Assembly: GCA_947624765.1 (NCBI GenBank)
Contig: CANQLS010000059.1
Location: 1-8,519 of the forward strand
Direction of reading: 5' to 3'
From: an uncultured Clostridia bacterium
GTDB lineage: Bacteria > Bacillota > Clostridia > TANB77 > UBA1234
Length of the DNA: 8,519 bases
This document shows positions 1-5,782 of the stretch, in pieces. The notes beneath the pieces were generated by a model. It was not told the DNA's origin and searched no databases. It saw only the letters and a list, made by a program, of their open reading frames with translations. The stretch's first letter is position 1. Every line of letters starts with the position of its first letter. The position numbers and the translations under genes are program-made.

Positions 1-2
1 AT

Positions 3-190
3 GAATTTCCAAATATATTTAACTGGGTTGATGTAACAGAAGAAGACAAAATTAAAATTCTTAAGAAATGTATTGATTAAAAAAAATTGAAGTAGATGAC
101 TGTGATTTATATATCAATAATTATTTAGAACATAAATTTAGGCTTATTGAAATGTTTTATGCTAACAATAAATATAGGAGAGTTAAATAA
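3..190 (+). pseudogene. 3' end of a plus-strand gene, apparently frameshifted near position 77
   Basis: Two coding-like stretches abut on the plus strand. Codons from position 3 read EFPNIFNWVDVTEEDKIKIL and end KKCID before TAA at 78-80. One base out of phase (-1), codons from 77 read LKKIEVDD and end NNKYRRVK before TAA at 188-190, about 37 codons without a stop. Restoring one T in GATT (75-78) would join them into one open frame of about 62 codons. This suggests a one-base deletion, or a sequencing error beside the run of eight A's (79-86). A programmed -1 shift is unlikely because the zero-frame stop comes before the A run. If the first stop is genuine, the gene ends at 80 and the rest is decayed sequence. 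The 5' part lies outside the window and I do not recognise the protein family. The second frame's stop lies inside the terminator hairpin at 175-224. Confidence 0.5.
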
Positions 191-224
191 TTGACGATAA
201 ACTATCAATTATATAACTCTCCTA
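175..224. terminator. 20-bp hairpin between convergent genes, probable bidirectional terminator
   Basis: An inverted repeat has arms 175-194 and 205-224, with 19 of 20 bases paired, and a 10-base loop. It sits between the plus-strand gene fragment on the left and the minus-strand lipoprotein gene ending at 247, so it can stop transcription from both sides. The T-rich tracts after the stem are weak on both strands (TTGCAAATATT on plus, TATTTATTG on minus), so termination efficiency is uncertain. Confidence 0.6.
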
Positions 225-246
225 TTGCAAATATTATTTAATTGTT

Positions 247-732
247 TTAAACTTCAGCATCGCTTTTAATCAAATATCCATCTGCTTCCAATGCTAGTTC
301 TATTTGTTCCTTTGTCATGCCAGCAAATGTGTCATTAACATATTCTTCTGTATAAGTTAAAAATACTTTCGTATCTTCAACTGCTACTTGATATAATGAT
401 GTATATTCTTCTTCTTGATATGTTTCGCTTAATTGCTTTGCAACTTCTACATCGCCCGTTTCAATTATCCATTCTACTTTTTTTAATTCTTGACCTTCAA
501 ATAAAAATGTCATTGTGCTATCTCCAGCTTCATCTGTAAATATAAGTGATTCGTTTGTTGAAACAATTACTTCTTTATTTTCTTCTACATTATTATTTTC
601 TATTTTTTGTTCTTCGTTATAATCTTCAGGTAGGTTGTCCATTACAGGTGTACCAAAATCACAACCTGACAAAATACATATTCCTCCAAGTAATATTCCA
701 CAAGCTATAGACATTTTCCAAAAATTTCTCAT
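247..732 (-). CDS. Small secreted lipoprotein, function unknown
   Basis: This encodes a 161-residue protein with a lipoprotein signal: positively charged start (MRNFWK), a hydrophobic stretch at about residues 8-21, and a lipobox L21-S22-G23-C24. Lgt and signal peptidase II should make Cys24 the lipidated N-terminus, anchoring it outside the membrane. Residues 25-60 form a linker rich in Asn and Glu. The rest (about 60-161) is a small acidic domain with alternating beta-like and helical segments and no catalytic motif that I recognise. Its general shape recalls small lipoproteins of the YehR/DUF1307 kind, but I cannot confirm that. The ATG at 732 is fixed by a strong AAAGGAGG at 741-748, 8 bases upstream. 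It has its own promoter (758-786) and is probably monocistronic, ending towards the hairpin at 175-224. Confidence 0.85.
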   Translation of the reverse strand: MRNFWKMSIACGILLGGICILSGCDFGTPVMDNLPEDYNEEQKIENNNVEENKEVIVSTNESLIFTDEAGDSTMTFLFEGQELKKVEWIIETGDVEVAKQLSETYQEEEYTSLYQVAVEDTKVFLTYTEEYVNDTFAGMTKEQIELALEADGYLIKSDAEV

Positions 733-757
733 ATTTGTTTCCTCCTTTATAGCTTGT

Positions 758-786
758 ATAATATCACAAATTCAGCTGTTTTGCAA
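758..786 (-). promoter_or_regulatory. Sigma-A-type promoter of the lipoprotein gene
   Basis: On the minus strand, TTGCAA (781-786), a 17-base spacer and TATTAT (758-763) form a good vegetative promoter. The expected start near 751 would leave about 20 bases of leader containing the GGAGG site before the ATG at 732. Confidence 0.65.
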
Positions 787-882
787 TGCGTTTTCATCGC
801 ACAAAAACTAATTATTTTTAACTTTTCACACGCAAAAGATATAGAATAGATGAAATATTTGTCGTTTCCAAAGTTGTTATTC

Positions 883-954
883 CTCCCTTTTCAAAAATTT
901 TAGTATAATATGTTTTTTGAGTTCTTAACCCGGAAATGTTTTCTGAAAAGGGAG
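883..954. repeat. 11-bp inverted repeat with 50-base loop in the M23-lipoprotein gap
   Basis: CTCCCTTTTCA (883-893) is exactly complementary to TGAAAAGGGAG (944-954). In minus-strand RNA the first arm is CUCCCUUUUCA and the second contains GAAAAGGGAGG, which resembles a ribosome binding site. No T-run follows, so this is not a standard terminator. It lies in the 238-base gap between the M23 gene and the lipoprotein gene, where I see no convincing gene. Confidence 0.45.
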
Positions 955-970
955 TATTTTTCCAAACTGC

Positions 971-1552
971 TTAATCGTCTATATTAGCAACATCATTTGC
1001 CCACTTAATGAAAACCCAATCTAAATCATTAACAATTTTCAAAGCTGATTTCCAATATTCTGCATCTAAAATCCTTTTTCTTTCTATTAAATAATCTAAT
1101 GATTCTTCAGCGTTGCTAAACTCTGGCACATTTACCACCTCCTGCACAGGTCCTAGTTTGTTAGCTATTCCTAAATATTCTGCTGGGCTAATATGGTCTG
1201 AACTTTTATAGGGGGATTTTCGTAATTCTAAATGAAGATGTACACCAGTTGCATTTCCTGTCATACCCTCTATTCCAATAATATCTCCTGCTTTTATTAC
1301 ATCGCCTACTTTTACTTTAAAGCTTTCCAAATGGCAATATAATGCTCTTATCCCATCTTTCTGCTCTATACTAATATAATTTCCAAATCCTGTTGTTCCC
1401 GTTATGACTGCTCGTACAACTCCATCTACAATAGCTTTTACATTTTTATCACCTTTAAGAGAAATCATATCTAACCCAGTATGCACTTTTCCAGCAGTTC
1501 TTTTAATTGCATAAAGAGAAGTTATGCTCGGTGCTATCAATGGAAATACCAT
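971..1552 (-). CDS. M23-family (LytM-type) zinc endopeptidase, phage-endolysin-like
   Basis: The product is a 193-residue peptidoglycan hydrolase of the M23/lysostaphin fold. Zinc ligands are visible: H24 and D28 in HTGLD, and H107 in the HLHLE motif. H74 in YCHLE and H105 are the probable catalytic histidines. Conserved glycine-rich turns (VKVGDVIKAGDIIG) lie between them. The family cuts peptide cross-bridges in the cell wall. After the catalytic domain (about 1-130), a tail of about 45 residues contains a pattern (SLDYLIERKRI, EYWKSAL, LDWVFIKWAN) like the C-terminal segments of clostridial phage endolysins. No signal peptide or membrane segment is present, so export would need a holin or lysis, or the protein acts after release. 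The start is uncertain: GTG at 1561 has AGAGGA almost touching it, while ATG at 1552 has about 11 bases of spacing and is preferred here. It is a single gene behind the topA terminator. Confidence 0.85.
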   Translation of the reverse strand: MVFPLIAPSITSLYAIKRTAGKVHTGLDMISLKGDKNVKAIVDGVVRAVITGTTGFGNYISIEQKDGIRALYCHLESFKVKVGDVIKAGDIIGIEGMTGNATGVHLHLELRKSPYKSSDHISPAEYLGIANKLGPVQEVVNVPEFSNAEESLDYLIERKRILDAEYWKSALKIVNDLDWVFIKWANDVANIDD

Positions 1553-1574
1553 TTGTATCACATCCTCTCATTTT

Positions 1575-1603
1575 ATTTTATTCATAAAAACGAAAGATGT
1601 GAA
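1575..1603 (-). promoter_or_regulatory. Candidate promoter of the M23 gene, overlapping the topA terminator
   Basis: The minus strand reads TTCACA (1598-1603), 17 bases, then TAAAAT (1575-1580), each one mismatch from consensus. The -35 box overlaps the end of the T-tract of the topA terminator. The expected start near 1568 leaves barely enough leader for the AGAGG site, which also disfavours the GTG at 1561 as start codon. Confidence 0.4.
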
Positions 1604-1637
1604 AAAACGTATGAATGCCACATTCATACGTTTTTTT
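1602..1637 (-). terminator. Intrinsic terminator of the glyA-topA transcript
   Basis: A perfect 16-bp stem (1602-1617 with 1621-1636) encloses a 3-base loop. On the minus strand, ACGTATGAATG pairs with its complement and runs into T6. It starts only 4 bases after the topA stop codon. A-tracts on one side and T-tracts on the other would let it work in both directions. Confidence 0.9.
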
Positions 1638-1640
1638 AAA

Positions 1641-3689
1641 TTAAGATTTTTTTGTTTTAGTTGTTTTCTTGGCTTTTGATGTTTTTGATTTTGTTGTCTT
1701 TGTCTTCTTTTCGCCATCAACATTTGCAGGTGTTATCACACCATTTTTGTCTGGTCCATTCCAAGCAATAAAATCACAAGAGGCTGGATTGTTTTCACAA
1801 ATGTAATATTTTTTACCACGCTTACTTTTACGCACAAGAATATCTCCACCGCATTTTGGACATTTAATGTCTAACTTTTGCACAATTGGTTTAATATTTC
1901 TGCATTCTGGGAACCCAGGGCACGCCATGAACTTGCCATACCTGCCCATTTTTATAACCATCATTCTTCCGCATTTTTCACAAGGAACATCCGTTACCTC
2001 ATCTTTCAATTCAACTTTTCCAATTTTATCTTCTACTTGTTCTAAGTTTTCTGAAAATGGTTTATAGAAATCTGAAACAACTTTTTTCCAAGCAATTTTT
2101 CCATCTCCAATTTTATCTAATTCTTCTTCCATTTGTGCGGTAAATTCCACATCTACAATATCTTTAAAATTCTCTCGAAGTAAATTATCAACAACTCTTC
2201 CAAGTTCAGTTGGATATAATGCTTTCTTTTCTCTTTCAATATAATGTCTATCTAATATAGTAGTTATCGTAGGAGCGTATGTACTTGGTCTGCCTATGCC
2301 TCTTTCTTCTAATGCTTTTACTAAACTTGCTTCTGTATATCTTGCTGGTGGCTCAGTAAAGTGTTGCTCTGGAAATAAATTAACAAATTGTAGTTCTTCG
2401 CCTTTTTCTAATGGTGGTAATATAACATCTTTTTCTACTAAGTTATCGTCATTTCCTTCAACATATACTTTCATAAAACCACTAAATTTTATTTTAGAAC
2501 CATTTACCTTTAATCCATACATTCCAGCTGATATATCAACCGCCATAGTGTCATAAATAGCAGATGCCATTTGTGAAGCTATAAATCTTTCATAAATTAA
2601 TTTATAAAGTTTATATTGGTCAGTTGATACTCTTGCTTTTATCTCTTCTGGCAAATTTTGAATATACGTAGGACGAATAGCTTCATGTGCATCTTGTGCA
2701 TCTTTCTTTGCTTTATAATATCTATTCTCATAATATTCTTTTCCATACGCAGAAATTATTTGCTCTTTCGCCATTGCTCTTGCTTCTTCTGATATTCTTG
2801 TAGAGTCAGTTCTCATATATGTGATAAATCCTTCTTCATAAAGTCCTTGAGCAACAGACATAGTCTTTTTAATTGTAAAGCCAAGTTTTCTAGATGCTTC
2901 CTGTTGCATTGTACTTGTTGTAAATGGTGGTGCAGGATTTCGCTTCTTTTCACCTATTTTTATATCTTGTACTACATATCTTTCTTTCTCTAATTCCGCT
3001 ACAATTTTATTCATTTGTTCTTCTGATGTAACTTCTAATTTTTTATCTTGATATGTAGCAAGTCTAGCCTTTATATTTTTTTTAGATTTTTTATCTTTTA
3101 AATCTACATCTAAAGACCAATATTCTTCTGGCACAAACTTTTCGATTTCATTTTCACGATCAACAATAATTCTCACTGCTACAGACTGCACTCTTCCCGC
3201 TGACAAGCCTTTCCTTACTTTCTTCCATAGTAATGGACTAATTTTATATCCAACAATTCTATCTAATACTCTTCTTGCTTGTTGTGCATCAATCAAATCT
3301 TTATCCAATTTTCTAGGATTTTTAATTGCAGTTTGAATTCCTTGTTTTGTAATTTCATTAAATGTAATTCTACATTCTGAATTTTCATCGATATTTAACA
3401 AGTAAGCTAAATGCCAAGCAATTGCTTCTCCCTCACGATCAGGGTCAGTTGCCAAATATACTTTTGTAGCGTTTTGTGCTTCTTTTTTTAATTTTTTAAT
3501 TAACTCTGCCTTTCCTCTAATATTAATATATTTCGGTTCAAAATTATTTTCAACATCCACTCCTAATTGCGATTTAGGTAAATCTCTAATGTGTCCCATT
3601 GATGCCTCAATTTTATATTTACTACCTAATATTTTTTTGATTGTTGTTGCCTTGGCAGGCGACTCAACAATTACTAAATAATCTGTCAT
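1641..3689 (-). CDS. topA: DNA topoisomerase I (type IA)
   Basis: This 682-residue enzyme relaxes negatively supercoiled DNA by passing one strand through a transient break in the other. The N-terminal TOPRIM domain (about 1-115) has E9 and the acidic triad D82, D84 and E86 in TDPDREGE. The catalytic tyrosine is Y291 in FITYMRTDS. The type IA core runs to about 560. Two C4 zinc ribbons follow: C570, C573, C590, C596 and C610, C613, C631, C638. The last 25 or so residues are a Lys/Thr/Ser-rich basic tail of the kind that assists DNA binding. The length fits typical Firmicute TopA. The ATG at 3689 has AAAGGAG 11 bases upstream. It lies 41 bases after glyA with no terminator or clear promoter between them, so the two are probably co-transcribed. 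No frameshift or missing key residue is seen. Confidence 0.97.
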   Translation of the reverse strand: MTDYLVIVESPAKATTIKKILGSKYKIEASMGHIRDLPKSQLGVDVENNFEPKYINIRGKAELIKKLKKEAQNATKVYLATDPDREGEAIAWHLAYLLNIDENSECRITFNEITKQGIQTAIKNPRKLDKDLIDAQQARRVLDRIVGYKISPLLWKKVRKGLSAGRVQSVAVRIIVDRENEIEKFVPEEYWSLDVDLKDKKSKKNIKARLATYQDKKLEVTSEEQMNKIVAELEKERYVVQDIKIGEKKRNPAPPFTTSTMQQEASRKLGFTIKKTMSVAQGLYEEGFITYMRTDSTRISEEARAMAKEQIISAYGKEYYENRYYKAKKDAQDAHEAIRPTYIQNLPEEIKARVSTDQYKLYKLIYERFIASQMASAIYDTMAVDISAGMYGLKVNGSKIKFSGFMKVYVEGNDDNLVEKDVILPPLEKGEELQFVNLFPEQHFTEPPARYTEASLVKALEERGIGRPSTYAPTITTILDRHYIEREKKALYPTELGRVVDNLLRENFKDIVDVEFTAQMEEELDKIGDGKIAWKKVVSDFYKPFSENLEQVEDKIGKVELKDEVTDVPCEKCGRMMVIKMGRYGKFMACPGFPECRNIKPIVQKLDIKCPKCGGDILVRKSKRGKKYYICENNPASCDFIAWNGPDKNGVITPANVDGEKKTKTTKSKTSKAKKTTKTKKS

Positions 3690-3730
3690 TTGTATTCATT
3701 CTCCTTTGTCATTCACTTTTCATTAATGTT

Positions 3731-4954
3731 TTAATACAATGGATATTTATCACACAAAATTTTAACTCGCTTACTAACTTCTTCGCTGTTACCTTTTAAT
3801 GTTAAATCAATCAAATGTGCAATTTCAATCATATCGTCTTCTTTCATTCCTCTTGTTGTAACGGCTGGAGTTCCAATACGAATTCCGCTAGTTACATTAG
3901 GTTTTTCCGTATCAAATGGTACTGCATTTTTATTTACTGTAATACCAACTTCATCCAATTTATGCTCTGCATCTTTACCAGTAATACCTTTATTTGACAA
4001 ATTAATTAATATCAAATGATTATCTGTTCCGCCAGAAACTAATCTGAATCCTAAATCTGTTAAAGTATTTGCAAGCACTTTAGCATTTTTTACAATTTGT
4101 TTTTGATAATCTTTAAATTCTTCTGTTAATGCTTCTTTAAAGCATACTGCTTTTCCTGCAATTACGTGCATTAAAGGTCCACCTTGCGTGCCTGGGAAAA
4201 TAGCTTTATCTATTGCTTTTGCATATTTTTCCTTGCACAATATTAATCCGCCTCTTGGGCCCCTTAGTGTTTTATGAGTGGTGCTTGTAACAAAATCTGC
4301 ATATTCAACTGGATTTTGATGCAACCCAGCTGCAATTAAGCCTGCAATATGTGCCATATCAACCATAAGATAAGCACCAACTTTATCAGCAACAGCTCTA
4401 AATTTTGAAAAATCAATTTCGCGAGGATAAGCACTTGCTCCTGCAACTATCAGTTTTGGTTTGTTTTCTATAGCAAGTCTTTCTAATTCATCATAATCGA
4501 TACGTTCTTCTTTTTCATCTACTCCATAAGGGACAATATGATATGTCTTTCCACTATAATTAACTGGACTACCATGCGTAAGATGACCGCCATGAGCTAA
4601 ATTCATTCCTAATATAGTATCACCAGGTTCTAATATGCTAAAATATACTGCAATATTAGCTTGCGAACCAGAATGTGGTTGCACATTTGCATGTTCTGCA
4701 TGAAAAATTTTCTTCGCCCTCTCAATAGCTAGTTTTTCAACAACATCTACATTCTCACATCCGCCATAATACCTTTTATCTGGATAGCCTTCTGCATATT
4801 TATTAGTAAGTACACTTCCCATTGCCTCCATAACTGCTTTACTGGTAAAATTTTCAGAGGCTATCAATTCTATCTTATCATTTTGCCTTCTTTTTTCTTT
4901 TTGTATAGCTTCATATACCTCTTCATCCACTACTTGTAATGAATCTGTTATCAT
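3731..4954 (-). CDS. glyA: Serine hydroxymethyltransferase
   Basis: This is a cytoplasmic PLP enzyme that converts serine and tetrahydrofolate to glycine and 5,10-methylene-THF, supplying one-carbon units for purine, thymidylate and methionine synthesis. With ATG at 4954 the protein has 407 residues, close to the family norm. Visible motifs are IELIASENF (about 28-36), YAEGYPDKRYYGGCE (53-67), the VDMAHIAGL strand (198-206) and the PLP lysine K228 in TSTTHKTLRGPRGG. The frame stays open upstream to an ATG at 5008, but that extension (MFAKYFPYSIMWCEGGAV) is unlike the family and overlaps a good promoter. A strong GGGAGGTG lies just before 4954, which decides the start. It is first of a pair with topA and lies 57 bases after the DUF6514-like gene. 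Confidence 0.96.
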   Translation of the reverse strand: MITDSLQVVDEEVYEAIQKEKRRQNDKIELIASENFTSKAVMEAMGSVLTNKYAEGYPDKRYYGGCENVDVVEKLAIERAKKIFHAEHANVQPHSGSQANIAVYFSILEPGDTILGMNLAHGGHLTHGSPVNYSGKTYHIVPYGVDEKEERIDYDELERLAIENKPKLIVAGASAYPREIDFSKFRAVADKVGAYLMVDMAHIAGLIAAGLHQNPVEYADFVTSTTHKTLRGPRGGLILCKEKYAKAIDKAIFPGTQGGPLMHVIAGKAVCFKEALTEEFKDYQKQIVKNAKVLANTLTDLGFRLVSGGTDNHLILINLSNKGITGKDAEHKLDEVGITVNKNAVPFDTEKPNVTSGIRIGTPAVTTRGMKEDDMIEIAHLIDLTLKGNSEEVSKRVKILCDKYPLY

Positions 4955-4960
4955 AACAGC

Positions 4961-4968
4961 ACCTCCCT
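4961..4968 (-). promoter_or_regulatory. Ribosome binding site that decides the glyA start
   Basis: GGGAGGTG on the minus strand lies 6 bases before ATG 4954. No comparable site precedes the longer-frame ATG at 5008. Confidence 0.8.
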
Positions 4969-4976
4969 CGCACCAC

Positions 4977-5004
4977 ATTATACTATATGGAAAGTATTTT
5001 GCAA
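4977..5004 (-). promoter_or_regulatory. Promoter of glyA-topA
   Basis: TTGCAA (4999-5004), a 16-base spacer and a perfect TATAAT (4977-4982) lie on the minus strand. The expected start near 4970 is immediately before the glyA ribosome binding site. It lies inside the open extension upstream of glyA, which shows that the extension is not coding. Confidence 0.7.
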
Positions 5005-5011
5005 ACAAATT

Positions 5012-5290
5012 TTAAATAAAATTTTCCAATACGTCATATAAATGCATGGGAGTAACCCCAAGTTCCCTTAATTTTTCAACTAATATATTAGCTTCATCTT
5101 TATTAACTGTAATATCTCTTACTACTTCTCTTTCATCATCACATTTTACTATTTCAATACCATAAGTTTTCATTAAATTATTTTGCTCTTCAAATTTCTT
5201 ATCTTCCTCCAACAAATAATAATCTAACTTCATGATGCCACTGTCGTTTTCTAATTCGAGAACGGCAGACCCTCGAAATTGCTTTTTCAT
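5012..5290 (-). CDS. DUF6514-like small cytoplasmic protein, function unknown
   Basis: The 92-residue protein has no signal peptide or membrane segment. Two features recall, from memory, the clostridial DUF6514 family: YGIEIVKC (about 43-50) and the C-terminal VTPMHLYDVLENFI (79-92). No enzymatic motif is visible and the family has no function that I know of. The predicted order is a beta-hairpin-like N-terminus (MKKQFRGSAVLELE), a strand around 21-27, YGIEIVK, then a helix (64-77) before the conserved tail. ATG 5290 is preceded by AAAAGGGGAGGA with optimal spacing, so translation is likely strong. A promoter at 5331-5359 drives it. No terminator separates it from glyA, so read-through is possible although glyA has its own promoter. 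Confidence 0.85.
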   Translation of the reverse strand: MKKQFRGSAVLELENDSGIMKLDYYLLEEDKKFEEQNNLMKTYGIEIVKCDDEREVVRDITVNKDEANILVEKLRELGVTPMHLYDVLENFI

Positions 5291-5330
5291 TTAGATTCCT
5301 CCCCTTTTCTTTTGTAACAGACATATTCTT

Positions 5331-5359
5331 ATTATTTTATTTACTACAAGAAAATTCAA
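5331..5359 (-). promoter_or_regulatory. Candidate promoter of the DUF6514-like gene
   Basis: TTGAAT (5354-5359), a 17-base spacer and AATAAT (5331-5336) lie on the minus strand, with a start expected near 5324. The match is moderate and the surroundings are AT-rich. Confidence 0.45.
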
Positions 5360-5403
5360 GAACTTTTCATCGCAACATTTGACAAAATTCGAGTTTTTTG
5401 TTT

Positions 5404-5415
5404 GCAAACGCTTGC
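5404..5415. promoter_or_regulatory. Candidate LacI-family-type operator upstream of the DUF6514-like gene
   Basis: GCAAACGCTTGC is a near-perfect palindrome with a central CG, the shape of operators bound by LacI/GalR-family regulators, and it partly matches the CcpA cre consensus. It lies about 45 bases upstream of the -35 box at 5354-5359. The overlapping TTTGCAAAC (5401-5409) recurs at 4998-5006 over the glyA -35 box. Confidence 0.3.
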
Positions 5416-5555
5416 CTGCCAATATTTTTCAAAGCATTAATAAATTAAAAAAATATAAGAATTAAATAATTAATGCGTCATATCTAATACAAGAAATCCA
5501 AAAATCAAAGATTTTTGATTTGAAAAATTATTTTATTCTATAATCATGTATGCAT

Positions 5556-5654
5556 GTGTAGCGGCGGCCATTGGCCGCCATTTAGACTGAATACAACAAA
5601 ATATATAACAGAAAATATTCTTCTCTTTATGGCGGCCAATGGCCGCCGCTACAC
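5556..5654 (-). repeat. REPIN-like nested palindromic element, copy 1
   Basis: This 99-bp element has perfect 26-bp terminal inverted repeats (5556-5581 and 5629-5654) around a 47-base AT-rich spacer. Each arm is itself a hairpin of 8 pairs around one central base: GGCGGCCA at 5563-5570 with TGGCCGCC at 5572-5579, and 5631-5638 with 5640-5647. Each has GTAG one base outside it (5558-5561, and on the minus strand 5649-5652). It is very GC-rich against the AT-rich spacer and carries no open frame. GTAG before a hairpin, in inverted pairs, is the layout of REP doublets moved by RAYT proteins. I see no target duplication at its ends. Its spacer, read on the minus strand, resembles the spacer of copy 2, hence the minus orientation given here. 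It lies about 55 bases past the thrS terminator and could also halt residual read-through. Confidence 0.8.
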
Positions 5655-5708
5655 TCCTAGTTAATAATAAATAGTGAAAATTTTAATTGCTCATTCACAA
5701 TTATATAA

Positions 5709-5770
5709 CAAAAATAGTGAATAGCTACTGTAATGGTGCAAAACCAGAACATACGCAACTATTCACTATA
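5709..5770 (-). terminator. Intrinsic terminator of thrS
   Basis: An 11-bp perfect stem (5714-5724 with 5759-5769; ATAGTGAATAG and its complement) is followed on the minus strand by T5. It begins 13 bases after the thrS stop codon. The 34-base loop can form a second small hairpin (TGGT with ACCA), so this is a branched or extended terminator. Confidence 0.75.
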
Positions 5771-5782
5771 TTTCCCCATTCC

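Larger units (their letters stand above)
5291..5782. other. Gene-free spacer between thrS and the DUF6514-like gene
   Basis: In minus-strand order this region holds the thrS terminator, REPIN-like copy 1, an AT-only hairpin (AAATCAAA/TTTGATTT near 5505-5525), a weak inverted repeat (GCATTAAT at 5434-5441 with ATTAATGC at 5469-5476), the LacI-type operator candidate and the promoter of the DUF6514-like gene. No open frame with a ribosome binding site was found. Confidence 0.7.

Noticed and set aside
75..92. Programmed -1 frameshift site at the A8 run
   Set aside because: The zero-frame TAA at 78-80 comes before the slippery-looking A run, so a ribosome would stop first. A deletion or read error explains the pattern better.
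1867..2556. Plus-strand open frames opposite topA (about 66 and 86 codons)
   Set aside because: They lie wholly antisense to a complete, conserved gene, have no ribosome binding site and look like low-complexity translation of its complement.
3815..3997. Plus-strand open frame opposite glyA
   Set aside because: Antisense to the conserved SHMT coding region, with no ribosome binding site or recognisable motif.
5434..5530. AT-only inverted repeats upstream of the DUF6514-like gene
   Set aside because: Short AT stems are expected by chance in this very AT-rich spacer, and none is followed by a clear T-run in a useful position.
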